A DNA stretch of 64,000 nucleotides from Gnetum montanum (Eukaryota; Streptophyta; Gnetopsida; Gnetales; Gnetaceae). The stretch lies in NCBI GenBank assembly GCA_015680685.1, contig MNCI01007684.1, positions 178,697 to 242,696 of the forward strand, written 5' to 3'. Positions 1 through 12,267 of this stretch are shown here, piece after piece (the first letter of the stretch is position 1; every line of letters starts with the position of its first letter). The position numbers were made by a program, and so were the translations under genes. Under the pieces are notes generated by a model. It was not told the origin of the DNA. It searched no databases and worked only from the letters and a program-made list of their open reading frames with translations.

Positions 1-1982
1 AAACTCATTAGCTTCTTACCTTACCCATAACTTCTATAGAATCAAAGAGAAATCATCAAATAATGATTTGATCTTGATTGGTCCCATATTTCTTCTCTTA
101 TTCCATCCTACTTCTCTTATTCTCCAAAATACTTCTCTCATCCACTAGTAAGAAAAACATTAGTTCAATTATAAGGAGCCTAGGTGTTGTAGCATTCCTA
201 CATTAACAAGTTCATAGTAGTTAATCATAGGTCATATCAAAAACATATTTCATCATGTCATTATTGTTTCTAATGTCCTATGTTGATATTCATGTTAATA
301 TTTTTAATTTGTATCTTTTAACATCTTGTGATAAACTTATGCTAGAGTAATTCCAAGTTATATTGCATTAGAAGTCTCCTTGGATCTTAACTTCTGAAGT
401 TAAGAAAGTAACCTCTTTGATGTTGTATGTTGAAAAATTTCTACATTCTACATTTCTACTATAAAAATATCATGATAAAATCATGTGAAAACTATGTTGA
501 AAGCACCTACATATTCAACCTCTTCGCACTAATTCTCTCATGTTGTGTTTTCTGCTATGTCATTTTCTTGTCTAGGACTTCCATGACTAGAAAATTCCAA
601 AAATAGCTAGAATTCATACCAATGATACTCAAATTAACATTTGGTCATTTATATGATTCTATAATTAGTTTTATGCCTTATGTTAAACTAGAATCATGAA
701 TTTAAGCAACACTTCTCTATCTAAATCCTCTATCCTTGTGACTTGTGTGACACTATTCATACAAATAATTGTAAATTTCTAACACATTTAATTTTAGGTC
801 AAATATATATAAAACCCTAGATGAACATACCAATTCTATCTAAAAATGCTAAAAAATAAACTACCTAATTATAGACATTTTATCCTTGTTCCTTTTAAAA
901 AAAAATCTAGCAAAACCCTTGAAATTGAGGTATTTAACAATAGGCTTCTCAACCCCACACCAAATTAAATTTAAATTTATTAGTTTACACTTTAAAAAAA
1001 CATTTCTTCCTGACTAGCATCATCAAGATCTAGTTTATAACAACATTTTTCCAACTATAATTCTTCAAAACTCTATGTCCTAGTTTACTATTATTAAGAT
1101 TATACTAAAATAATGTTCAAAACCTAAGATGAGAGTTCTAAATCAAGGTTCTAGTTACTTGCATTTGTGCCCTAGATTGTAGGATGCGGGGTTGTGGTAG
1201 TCCTTTGATACTATTAGACCCACTTATGGCCCCCTAACTATTTGCTACTATTTCCACTTACCATCTTTTCCAAATCACTATGTTGTTATTTTTTATGGCT
1301 ATTATGTGCTTTACATTCACATTGTTTTTGAAATTGCTAAGTTCCAAATGAATTTTTTGTGAACATCTTTTTTTTTCTCTTATAGCTTGATGAAATGATG
1401 TTCTATTACTTTTAGAAAATTTTTAATACTTCTGATATGTTCAAAGTTTCAGCATGATAGAACAACATGGTCCAACATTGATGTCACATATTAATTTTAA
1501 TAAATATTATATGTTCTAATAATTATTGTCTATATGTAGGTCAACATGGCTACCCATCCATCATTGTTTTGCATATATCTCCTCTTAGATCGTGCCGTAG
1601 GTCAAGTATATTAAGCCTTGAACATATCCTTTATTGAGTTTGAGTCATATTCAATAGACATTTATTTCTATTATAAGTATCCTAGACATCACTAAGGATG
1701 ATTTATTTTCTTAGTTTGATCTCTTTTCCATGATCAAGACTTTTCCTTAATGAATGATTGCTTCATTGATTAAGATATATTCAATAGTAAAAATGAAGAA
1801 GAGATGCTTGAACTTAGTACTCTTCTTTTCCAAGATCATCAGATCATTTTAACTATCCTTCAAAAAATTCATTTGCTTTCACTTAGGGATATAGTAAAAT
1901 TCCTAGTATTGATTCTAAGTTGGTGTAACAAAATATAATTTTGAGGAAGGTTCCAAATATAATAACAAAAAATTTTTCTAAG
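1..1982. other. AT-rich DNA without recognised gene
   Basis: No reading frame of useful length and no familiar protein motif is visible on either strand. A weak open stretch on the plus strand around 1745-1900 reads as acidic, E/L-rich sequence and could be a remnant of the pre-RT part of a gypsy element, perhaps the missing left part of TE-B, but this is a guess. A 3' LTR begins directly after position 1982. Confidence 0.5.
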
Positions 1983-2863
1983 TGGTGAGTATACCCTATG
2001 CCCAACCATATGAATTACAAGTGTTCATATGCAATCTCATCAAATTCTACAAATCTTAAGTTTCTATATACACTAGTTCTAGGAAGTGAAATCTAATCAT
2101 GATGATTGTTGTCTTCCCAACTACACTTGTGAAGCATACTTGTATGGTTAAGTATAATTAGGGCATGTGATTTTAATTATTTTATATTTTATTCACCTAA
2201 AATTGATAATAAGTTGAAACTTAATTTATTAACCAATTTTACTAATATAATTGCTAATTAATAATTAACTATCCTAACATAAGCATCCAATCCCACTTTC
2301 TGTACACATCCTAAACACATACAACACTACTGGGTTACCAAGCATTAAGCACTATTGGGATTACCAAGTGTGGTATGTTATGCTCAAAGTGGTCATACTT
2401 ATGTATTTAATCTATTTAACTTAATTAATTAAAGTATTACTTATCTTAATTAATCATGTAATTAATGAAAATGGTAAATGTAGAAATAAATCATTAATCT
2501 ATTCCAAGTGCTACAAGGTTTGATCAAAAGGCTCATCTTTTATCATTGTTCGCACTAGTATGCTTAGGTATATCAATGCTTGAATAAAGATTTGTATACT
2601 TTCTGACTCTCTTGGTGGGCACTTAAAAAAATATTCTAACTTTCAAATGATAAAACTACAAGAACTCTACTACAACTATGACAAGACCTCTATAAATATA
2701 GTGGGTGAGTGCATATCTATGGAATTTACTGTAGAGTTGCATTGATAGGGTCCTATAAACATAGCAAACACTAAGTTAACGTGGCCTTATTGATGGGGTA
2801 ACAACACATAGATGAGGCCATGTCGATGGGGGCCCATTGATGTGACACTTTGATCCCTCATCA
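1983..2863 (-). repeat. TE-A 3' LTR
   Basis: The copy begins tggtgagta and ends ctcatca, the shared TG...CA ends of the Athila-like group here. It aligns with 12268-13149 over the cccaaccatatgaattacaag block and onward, roughly 75-80 percent by eye. Its last ~160 bases (U3 in element sense) instead resemble TE-F (42117-42998), with CATTGATG words rather than GATATC words. A TATA-like stretch lies at 2691-2700. Confidence 0.85.
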
Positions 2864-2881
2864 TACCCCCACAACTAAATG
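2864..2881 (-). other. TE-A polypurine tract
   Basis: On the minus strand this reads as AGTTGTGGGGGTA followed at once by the TGATGAGGG start of the 3' LTR. The same G-rich tract directly precedes the 3' LTRs of TE-D, E, F and G, so it is the likely primer site for plus-strand DNA synthesis. Confidence 0.75.
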
Positions 2882-2899
2882 AAAACTCATCCTTGAGTT

Positions 2900-5800
2900 C
2901 CCTTACAAAATTGGGAATGTATGGGATTATTGACTAACGCTTGACACAATAGACTAACACAACAAAACTAAGTGCTTGAGTGTATAGATCAACATCATTA
3001 CAAAAAATTTGTGTTGTTCGTGACACAAAATTAAACACCATGACAAAAATACTCAAATTGGACATCACATCCTCTGATGGCATGAAGATGGTTGAGAAGA
3101 TCAAACAACCCTAGGTGGTAGAGGTTCCTAAGGTTTTGAAGGACCTTTGCTAGCTTCGGACATGTGTGATGGATGAGGCAACTATGTCTATCTTGCTACA
3201 ATTGTTACCTTCGGTGGAAGATGAAAGGCATCCAATAATGCCTTTATCTTCTTCTCCTTGCTTTAGGGATCATTCATAGTCCACATGACATCGCCAATGT
3301 GGATTGGAATGGGGATATCCCAAGGATAGGTCATTACTGGGAACAGCTCCTTGATGTTGATAAACTAGGCAATGAATTATTTGTATTCAACATCACATGC
3401 CCTAACTGAGTTTTGTAGCTCCTAGTAGTCATTCATTCTTTTGGCCAGGCTCTTAGCAGTGGATCTCTAATTAGTACATTTATGCTTCAGAACCCGAAGC
3501 TCATCGTTTATCTCTACAATCATTTTCTTGGTGTTCTTATGGTGCTTAAACTCAACCTTGTACAACAAGTACAATCTAGCCACATACTTTTCCAATTTTG
3601 ATGGTTGTCATTTGGTAGTCAATGTAGCTAGGTTTGCGTACTAGAGATTGACAAGCTCCATATATTTAGTCATTTTCTCTATTTGCTACTCCTTTAGGTG
3701 AATTTTTACTTTATTATATTGATCAATCCCATCAATGATGGGCTACCATAATTTGCAACCTTGTTGGAGTTGTTAGATGGTCTTGTTCATCTTTTCCTTT
3801 GTCACTTGAATATGTTTCTTATTTATTTCCTTCTGTAGGATGACTTGGTCTTTGTAGTGATCCTTGAATCTCTCAAATTTAAGAGCTTCTTATTTCTAGA
3901 TGGCTACCTCTATTGTAATATTTTGGCAAAGGGCATGGAGCTCCTCCATGGAGAGTTTTCTATTCTTAACTATCAATGTCCTTAACTCTTTGTTTACTCT
4001 AGCTAGTTGCTCCTACTATTGATGCATAAGATCAATCAATTTTTTTTATGTGCATCAATGTTTCACAGGTGATGGTTTTCTATGGTCAACTACACATTCT
4101 CCTAGTAAGTTAGATCCAAGGCCTTCTAAATTTTATGTTGGGTGACCTCTACCAAGGATTAATAGAACATCACCATCTCCATCACATTCTCAACCCCTTT
4201 TAGCCTAATGTGAAGTTATTTAAGAGCTTTATCTCTTGTCAATGTTGGATTTAGAAATGCAAGGTCGGCAATTTGGGCTTTTAATATAGTAACTTTTGTG
4301 ACCAAGCGTTCATTCAATTCCTTGGATAGTTCGAGTTGCCATTTTAAAATAATGTGCTTGCCCCTTACCTCTATCAAGTCCCACTAGGTTGTAGTTATAT
4401 TATCCAAAAGGTTTAAGACATTGAGAAGTAATTGACTAGTTCCTACTAGTTAGTCTAGTAGTTGTTCATGTTGTGATGTGCTTAGTTTGCCACTTATAGT
4501 TCTTGTGGATGTTTTCTAATCCTTATGTGCAATAAGATCTAGTACAAATGCCATAGGTGCATTGAGTGTTTCAACAATTCTATTACCAACCACTTTAGTT
4601 ACTATTTCTTATCCTTGATGCTACATCAATAGCACTGTTGCCCCCTTGCCCTCCTCCAAGCAAATCAAGAAGGTAGCAACATTCCTAGAAATCTTTGGGA
4701 GTTGTTGTTGTTCTAAAAGAGATGCCATTACCTCTCTAGTGCTAGGATTCAACCTCGCTGACAATTGCATTTGTTAGGCAAAGAAAATGAGTCCACCTTC
4801 CCTCATTAAGATGATTGTTTGGGCCACCTCATTTAGGTGGCTCATTGTTGATCAATACATAGATAGATCTCCACCACTCATTCCTGCTTGTTACTCTTGC
4901 TCACTTAAGAGCCATTCTCAATACTTATGTAACTGTTGGGATGTTGCAGTGACATCCAACATAATTTTCTAAGTGGGAGGTGGAGGTGGTAGCTACTACT
5001 CCTCTTCTTGGATAGTCATTGTAGGAGTTTTATCCTTCATCATCTCTATCCAATTAGTAGTTAGACCATGTCAGACAACATTGTTAGTGTAGCAAACTAT
5101 TCCTCTCCTTTGATATAGTTTTTTGATGAGGCATGGAAAGTTGAGTGCCTTTCTTCCACGTTTATTCTCCTTGAACCACTTCTCTATCTCCAGATAGATT
5201 AGTTGTGGAAGGTTGAGGGGAAATCTTCCACTTAGAGAAGCACATGCATGGGTAGAAAATGTAGTAATCTTACTGGGCCTCACCATTGGATTTAGGTGAA
5301 AGACCACAATCTTGTATTGGATTCTTTCTACTAGTGTGAGCATGTTATACCCCTTGCAGTCAACACCATAGGACTATTGAACCCACTTCTTTTTGATGTT
5401 GGGGTCCACCTGCATCAGAATCTCGACAAGATTCATCCTAATTTTAGGCAGCCCAAGTGCCTATGCAATGTCTTGCAATGAGTAGGACACTAAAATTTCC
5501 TTGATCCTAACCATTGAACCACCTTTCCTATTATTCCAAATTAGGAATGTCTCTTCAATATACCACTCCCCACTAGAAGTGATAATTGGCCACATGGGAG
5601 AGGTCTTTCGTTGATCCAATATCTTTTTATGTGCTTCCTTCAAGAAAGAGCCAAAGTTCAACTCTAGGAGCACCATCTTCCAAAACTCCCTTGATCTAAT
5701 TTAGTTAAGGTATGCTTCAATCAAGGTCACCTCAAGGTTCACTTGTTAAGCTGATGCCTCATCCTAGTGGGAATGTTTTATTGCTACCACTTATTTTGGA

Positions 5801-5960
5801 ATTTGATGAGTAGATTCCACTTTGCACTCTTCCCTAAGAGGTCTTGTGGCATGGGTTGTAGTTGGTTCTTCTTGGGATTTTTCTTGGCCCCTTCCCATTC
5901 TAGGCTATTTCTCCCTTGGTTGAGATGGTCCTCCTTCCTATGTGTGTTTGCCTTTTGGTG
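2900..5960 (-). pseudogene. TE-A ORF3, plant transposon-type extra ORF, broken
   Basis: This lies between the pol remnants and the 3' LTR in element sense. Two open pieces are visible: 5676-5461 with the motif ELNFGSF, then SGEWYIEETFLIWNN, and 5343-5071 with LERIQYKI-like text (here VERIQYKI), IYLEIEKWF and FPCLIKKLYQRRGI. The same motifs in the same order occur in TE-E and partly in TE-D, so this is one conserved domain. The FPsLI..L...(A/R)GI ending resembles the plant putative transposon protein domain (Pfam Transposase_32 type); that assignment is from memory of the family. The rest, down to ~2900, has many stops and looks like a long charged coiled-coil tail. The role is unknown; Athila elements often carry an extra ORF here. 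Confidence 0.6.
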
Positions 5961-7170
5961 TCATTTGTGGTCACAACACATTTGTGGATTAGTAGATATA
6001 ATGAGTAATTTAGAATAATTGGATATCTTAGCTCATAAATTAGTTACACTTGGCTATGATTGAAAAATGGTAGATTGCTTATTTTATTATCATTTTACTA
6101 ATTAAGTTTTATTATAAGTGTCATTAAGGCTTGTTGGAAAGGTTTAACTCTTGTAATTTGGTGTTTTAATGTTGATTCCTTAGATAAACCTTTGTGGGAG
6201 TTAGAAAAATGTTGAAAATGTTTCTATCACAAATGGCATGTTTGTGGCCCCCATAACTAAGAGGTTACCTCTAGAAGCTACATGGTTAAAAAATAGAGTC
6301 ATTGGGACAAATGGTTAGGAAGTTATTAGTATTGGAGGATTCTAGGCTTTGAAAATTGCAAAAACTCCTTTGGTGTTTATTAGTAAATATGAACATTTCT
6401 AAGGGGGGATCATGCATATATATAGTATTTTTTCATTGTTTTGATGGGGCCATGTATATGGGGCCTCGTATACACATGGGCTCTATCAACATGGCCTCAT
6501 TTATGGGGTCTGCAAACAAAATTTTCAAAGTTGAATATTTCAAGAAATACAAGGAATTTTTGAATGAATTTGGGGTTTATGGAGTCCCAAAAATGCCAAG
6601 AATATGATGAAATCATTGAAGAGGGTCTCTAAAAGATCAAAAATTCAAAAATTTAATGGAGAATATGTGAAATTAAGAAAATACTAAAGAACCACATGGT
6701 TCAATACAGAAGATAACTACACAAAAGATTCTGATTACAAAAATGCCTAAGGATAAGATGCTTAATGATCCCAACCAAGAGATATGTAAGTGGGTTATTC
6801 CCATAGTAGGAACATGCCTTGTTTCCCCTTGCATAACCTCAACCTAAGGAGTTCATGAGCCCCATAGATGATTAATGGTTTATGAAAGTTAAGGACCAAA
6901 ACCTAGAAGATTCTATCAAAGAATTCAAGTACATCAAACAAAGACACTGAACAAGAACATGGACACCAGTAGTGAGGTGAGTTATGGGTAGCATGGGTGG
7001 ATGATGTAGAAGGTGGAATGGAGTTCCAAATTGAGGTCATAAGAAGTCCCTTATGTATTTGTGGTTAATGACTTAAGAAGATCCATCCTTAGTCCAAACC
7101 AAAACCAAGAACTTGTAGTGACCTTGCATCACCACTCCAAGACCGATCCACCTCCTTGAGACACAAGAGT
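5961..7170 (-). other. TE-A 3' untranslated region
   Basis: No coding signal is seen. On the minus strand this region is collinear with 51762-52380 of TE-G and, further on, with parts of TE-D (29240-29900) and TE-E (41130-41760). A shared landmark is the ggggatcatgcatatatata block near 6403. The open frame at 6356-6607 on the plus strand is antisense and not conserved. Confidence 0.6.
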
Positions 7171-7860
7171 ACACCTTGTAGAGGTGTCTATTGATTTCCA
7201 AGAAGCATTTTACCTAGTGAAGAAACTATTGTTTATTTTTATGATCAAACCCTTATGGTATCTCTTGAGTGGGAAGATAGGTGAAAATGCCATCATACCA
7301 TTTAGGCTCAGTGGGCAATTATTCAATTATAGCCTTGACAAGGAGGAGTTCTTTAGGAAACAGATCAAATAGTGAGCTTTTGTTCTCTTTTTTGTTCCAT
7401 AAAAACTAAGATAAGTGATCAACAATCACATTCTTAGTTTCCTTTCGATCTACCATCATAAGATCGAATTCCTGTAAGATCATCATCCACCATATGACAT
7501 GGGGACTCACTATTGGCTTGTTCATTAGGAAGCAAATTGCACAGTGGTCCATGTGCACAAACAAATTGTATCCAAGAACATAATGCCTAAATATCTCTAT
7601 TGTGAATACCATGGCCATTAGTTCATTTTCTATAGTGGCATAGTTTAGTTGTGCTCCCACAATGCTTCAGCTTGTGTAGTGGATATAGTATGGATGTTTC
7701 TTGTTGTCCATCTATGTAAGCATAGCTCCCAAGGCATAATTTGATGCATGACATGAAATGGTCTAGACCAATTAGGTGCTTGTAGAATTAGAGTTTCTAC
7801 AAGTTTCTTCTTCATTTTTTAGAATGCTCTTTCAAATTCTATGGTCTAGAAAAATGGAGC
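7171..7860 (-). pseudogene. TE-A RNase H remnant and truncated pol end
   Basis: The open piece 7660-7406 encodes ATIENELMAMVFTIEIFRHY and then HMDHCAI, LMNKP and LQEFDLMMVDRK, the usual order of the gypsy RNase H (the IEKE..A.V....KFR.Y..G motif, the TDH region, W...L.EFD). Upstream sequence to 7860 carries the RT-RNase H connection (APFF, ALWEHN). The frame continues toward the start of the integrase region but is cut at 7170/7171, where TE-G goes on into integrase. The domain would degrade the RNA strand during reverse transcription. It is non-functional here because of stops and truncation. Confidence 0.8.
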
Positions 7861-8790
7861 ATCTTTCTTTGTTAGCTCAACCAACAATTTTGCAATCTTA
7901 GAAAAATTCTCTATGAATCTCTAGTAGTAGCCAATGTGTCCAAGGAATGACCAAACATCTTTGATGATTTCTAGTTGGTAGGTAATTCCCTAAATGACCC
8001 TTATTTTTTTAGGATCTATCTTAATTCTTTCTTGTGATAGTCTATGCACAAATATAATGCCCTCCTAGACCATCAAATGATCCTTTTTCCAATTGAGCTG
8101 CAAGTTTTCTTTCATACATCTTTTTAATACTTGCTCAAGGTGGTCCAAGGCTTGCTCAAATGTAGCTCCATAGGTGGAGAAGTCATCCATGAAGACCTCC
8201 ACATCACTACCAATTTGCTGCTGAAAAATGCTTAAGATGAAGTATTGAAAGATAGCAAAGACATTGCACAGACCAAAAGGCATCTTGCATTATGCAAAGG
8301 TCCCCTAGGTACTTGTGAATCTTGTTTTGGCCTGGTCATCTAGTGCAATTTGAATTTGGTTATAGCCACTATAACCATCCGAACAACTATAAAAGAAATG
8401 CCCAAATATTATGTCTAACACCTAATCAATGAATGGAAATGGAAAATGACCCTTGAATGTTGCCATATGCAGCAATCAAAAATTGATGCAGATTGGCCAC
8501 TTACCTCCTTTCTTTGGCACAATCACAAGTGGGCTAACCCACTCATTATATACAATTGGATAGATGAACTCCACCTTGAAGAGTTGTTGAATTTCCTCCT
8601 TGATGACCTACTTCAATTTGGGGTTCAATCACCTCTATGGTTGTCTCTTTGTCTTTATGTCCAGATCGATGTAGATATGATGCTGGCATATCTTGGGATA
8701 TAAACAAGCAAAGGCTGCTAACCATTTTCCAACTACATTTAACAACATTTTTTTTGTTCTTGAGAAATATTTGCATTAATTATTATTATC
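7861..8790 (-). pseudogene. TE-A reverse transcriptase remnant
   Basis: Reading down from ~8770 the minus strand gives EEIQQLF, YPI...EWVSPLVIVPKKGG, a decayed fingers/palm region, DGYSGYNQIQIA and then the open piece 8283-8065 with MPFGLCNVFAIFQ, VEVFMDDFSTYGATFEQALDHL and LNWKKDHLMV. These are RT blocks 1 to 7 in order. The catalytic FMDD box is kept and the FSTYG wording is typical of the Athila lineage. Several in-frame stops break the frame, for example after GTFA and between the PKK block and the palm. The piece 8703-8446 on the other strand is a shadow. Confidence 0.87.
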
Positions 8791-9250
8791 TTTTCATTTT
8801 TTAAGAATACATATTCCATGTCGGCAACCAGAGTTTTTAATTCGAGGGGCTCTTGCTTGAAATTTTCAACAATATCCAAATCTCTCCAATAGGTATCATC
8901 ATTTGCATTATCACAGAGTTGGTGAAAAAATTTCTCTAGTTCATCAATGCCTATGACATATGTGCATGTTAGGATCTTAGTAGGTTCCATGCAAAGTGTG
9001 CTGCTTTTAGGATCAATGGTCAGCCATTGGATGCCCTCTTGTTTTGTGGCTACTACATGTAGAAACCTTTGAATATCTACTTTTGGTGCACACTACTTGC
9101 ATGCAAAGATGGATGCTTGTTTCACTAACCATAGTTTCTACACACAATTGCACCCTATATCATTGAACATGATGTATGGAACTTGCTTCTTCTTAATCTT
9201 CTTGAATGCATTTTCTTTAGATAGTTTTAGGAAAAGATCTTTGATGCAAT
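8791..9250 (-). other. TE-A protease-RT spacer
   Basis: This connects protease and RT on the minus strand. An open piece at 8990-8739 (MEPTKILTCTYVIGIDELEK) is acidic and precedes the RT; TE-G has a matching segment near 47850-48130 with SLRMNPLRA-like MEPIKSLTC wording on its plus strand. It has no recognised catalytic motif. Confidence 0.5.
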
Positions 9251-9640
9251 TTATGCATCAATGGTGCTTAGCCATGACCTTATCATGATGATTGGGAAGT
9301 TTCCCTTGCAGTTCTCCACCTTGATTACTTGAAAATCAATAGGATAAAACCACCCATAGACAATGGTCACAATGTCTTCCACTAGTCCCAATGGAATAGT
9401 GATGGACTGGTCTACTAATTCTAATATGATATTTCTCTTCTTAAGAGGAGGTAGGTTCCATGCAGTATACATCTCATGAGAAACCAAATTGATGTCAAAA
9501 CCTAAATTAAGAAGAGCTTTGCATAGTTCATTTCTAACAAGCTGCAAATAAATAAGAGGACTCCTAGGATCTTCTAATTTTTTGGAAAGGTTACTAGCAT
9601 GGATGCAGTTAGATATAGCATGACTAATCATAATAGTATG
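9251..9640 (-). pseudogene. TE-A aspartic protease remnant
   Basis: The 126-residue open piece contains LLNLGFDINLVSHEMY, then LELVDQSITIPLGLVEDI, FYPIDFQVIKVE and FPIIMIRSWLST. This is the order of the retroviral-type protease of Athila-like elements (D-S/L-G-A-S-I-N-L-M-P, then the ...LADRS...P.G..EDV and PI.LGRPFL blocks). The catalytic Asp position reads Asn, so the enzyme would be dead even without the surrounding breaks. It would process the Gag-Pol polyprotein. Confidence 0.78.
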
Positions 9641-10238
9641 GATCCTATGTGGTATTTATTTTGAAGGGCACTCGAGAAAATTTGATACAGAGAAAGATAG
9701 GGGAACAGGGTTTCCAACTACAAGTGTATGTAAGAGCTTAGGCTGATTGTTAGATTAGAAGAAAGGTCTTTTTTTTTCATTGAGTGTATGAACCACTTGG
9801 TTGATGAACTATTTATAAATTAATGGCCTTGGTAGCATTGTGTTGTTTTGGTTATGTTAGGAGTTCACCTTGCATAGATAAAGCATGTGGTAGCTATGTT
9901 GAAGGTGGAGGAAGATTTGTAGGAGTAGAAGGATAAAGATACAAGGTGATATCCCATCTTGTATGTGGAGAATGAGTCCAATAATAATTAGGAGGGTAGT
10001 AGTAAGGTTGGAAAGTATAAATGTGATTAGAAGAGAAGTGTAGATAGAGGTTGTTGAACATAATACCCATATGGATAGGTTTTTTATAAGGGTACTGCTA
10101 CCTTGGTTGTGCCAGTGCCCATGATTACCACTATTGATACTACTCATATGGCTACAGTGGAGTTCCACTTGTATAATATTATTGATACTATTGGAACTGC
10201 CTAGAATTTCCTTGGGGATAAGGCAATATTCTAGGTGT
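9641..10238 (-). other. TE-A gag-protease linker
   Basis: The sequence is rich in Tyr/Gln/Pro codons in the sense direction with many stops, matching the linker at 46620-47160 in TE-G. No motif is recognised; the open piece 10168-9857 is unlikely to be real. Confidence 0.45.
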
Positions 10239-12107
10239 TTACCTTTGTGCTAGTCGTGGATTCAAAGCATACATCCCAAACTCCTGTAAGTGTGATAATA
10301 TGAAGAAACATCCTTTAGGATGTTTATTATGGTAGATGTCACATCCATCATCATCATCTAATTCACTTTTTGTAACTTCCTCTATTGCAATAATCTTACC
10401 CTTACCTCTTTGATTGACACATTTAGCCTCCTTGCATTTCTTGTGATCATGATCACTACTTTGTTCTTTGTACTCTTCAGAAATTTTTAGGAAAACTTGA
10501 AATATACTATCCATAGAGTCCCATAATTGATCAACCTTAGTCAAAATTGATGAGGTAAATTTTTGAACTTGCAAGGTTTTTTGATTTACCACCTCATCAA
10601 GTGCTAATTCTTCTTCACTATCACAAAGTCAAACCTCCTTCTTGTGAATGGAAGAATCATGGTTATACTCTTATGTACTTTAATGTTTCTTCTTTCACTA
10701 CCTACTTAATCAATCATTGAATCTTATGGGATCTTAATTTTAACAATCATCCTTAGACATAGATGCCAAGAGTTTCCTTATTTTAGATCAAAGCCCATCT
10801 ACAATGTGGCAAAGTTGCTCTAGTTGAGAATAATCATGGCCCAGACATCTATGTGATAAGGAATAGTATTGATCCATGGTGGCATCCAAGGGTTCATGTG
10901 TTCCTTGTTTCCATTCTTGGATCTACCTCCTCAAGTTGGACACTTGGGAGTACATCTAATATTTTTCATCGAATAATTCAAGCATTGTATACCATCGTTT
11001 GATAGAATCTAGTTCTAAGAACTAGTACCAGTTTTCTGCATTTTTAATGTGTCCTAGGGAATAACTTAACTTCTTGCCACTCATTTTCTATATTTTTCAA
11101 GGCACATGCATCTTGAAAAGCTTGAAGATGGTTATATGGATCTGAGTTATATCCCTTTTCAAATTTAAAGATATTGTTCATGTCTAGCCTCTTGATCCAA
11201 CTATCCTTTACTTGTGGGAATTCTCACTACTTCTGTAATGTTGAAAATGCTTCATGTAGCAAGCAAAGGTGCATTGAGGCCATGATTCTAGTGCCTATGA
11301 TGTCCTATTCTACCCCTTCATTCATGATAGTTGATCTTTCTTGAAATTGTCACACCCCTGGTCTTGACTTGCCCAATAGTCCCTTGGATCATTTCAGTCC
11401 CATCAATCACCTCCATTGCGGTTGTGCCCCCTACTATTCTGGTTGAAGCCAAAAGAGGAAGAAGATGATGATAAAGGTGAAGAGGAAGGAGGACTAGCAC
11501 CATCACAATGCAAGCTACCCCCTCTTTGGTGATTGTGACCACGATCAAGATCTTGTTTCTTGTCTGTATCCCTACCCTGACTCTCCTTCTTATATCCTTC
11601 TTTGTCATTGAACCCATTCTTACCAAAACTAGGATTGTGGATCATGGACTACAGGTTCTAGTTTTGACTAGCTTCATCAAGGTTAAAGAGAGAAATTTCA
11701 CTAAATGGAAAACCCCCAGAGAAGGGTTCTTGAACATCTTTTTGGTACAATAGGTATCGGGAATTATTGAACCACTTTCCCTTCATAGATTCGTAGCGCT
11801 ATTCTAGCTATTGATCCCTTAGACATTATGCCTCAGTAGGATGATAATCCCTAGTGTCACTATTTTGCATAATGTACTCAACATGAATTTCCTGGAAACC
11901 AAAATGCACAAGGATTTTTTGGAGCATCATAGGAACAAATTGATCTATCCATGTCATGTCATTGCAGTAGTTCATCTTGGTTTAAGATGAAGGTGAAGTT
12001 GGATATGTACTCATCAAGATGAGCATATCTACTCTATATTGTTGGGGCATGTGCTAATGTACTCCATCAGACTTGGATGGAGAATGACTTCTGTGAGAAG
12101 AAGACAT
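10239..12107 (-). pseudogene. TE-A gag remnant
   Basis: A probable start (MSSSHRSHSPSKSD) lies at 12107. Further on the minus strand reads QQYRVDMLILMSTY, then around 11200-10780 the gag core QDACALKNIENEWQ followed by a broken stretch, and finally the open piece 10592-10239 with VDQLWDSMDSIFQVFLK, a KC-K-rich linker and an acidic SELDDDDGCDIYH segment. The same order is seen in TE-G (44780-46620). Gag forms the virus-like particle around the RNA. At least five stops or frame changes interrupt it. The overlapping open frames at 11318-11753 are shadows of this region. Confidence 0.7.
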
Positions 12108-12248
12108 TTTGTGTTAGGAAATAAAAATGTTATGTGCTTGTTTAGATTTTTGTATTTATTTTAAAGTATGATACAACTCTAGGTTTCATTCCAATGATTT
12201 TGAATAATTATTCACTAAGTCTCAGATAGCACACACACTAACTAAAGA

Positions 12249-12266
12249 TCCTTGGCAATGACACCA
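12249..12266 (-). other. TE-A primer-binding site
   Basis: On the minus strand this reads TGGTGTCATTGCCAAGGA, one base after the CATCA end of the 5' LTR. It matches 13 of 18 bases of the Athila/Tat-type site TGGCGCCGTTGCCGGGGA, usually assigned to tRNA-Asp. Confidence 0.75.
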
Positions 12267-12267
12267 A

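Noticed and set aside
2864-6000. ORF3 as a retroviral-type envelope gene
   Set aside because: No signal peptide, transmembrane segment or other envelope feature can be seen; the conserved block looks more like a plant transposon protein domain.
4787-6018. Several plus-strand open frames (4787-4972, 5767-6018) as genes
   Set aside because: They are antisense to the conserved ORF3 of TE-A, short, and not kept in TE-E or TE-D.
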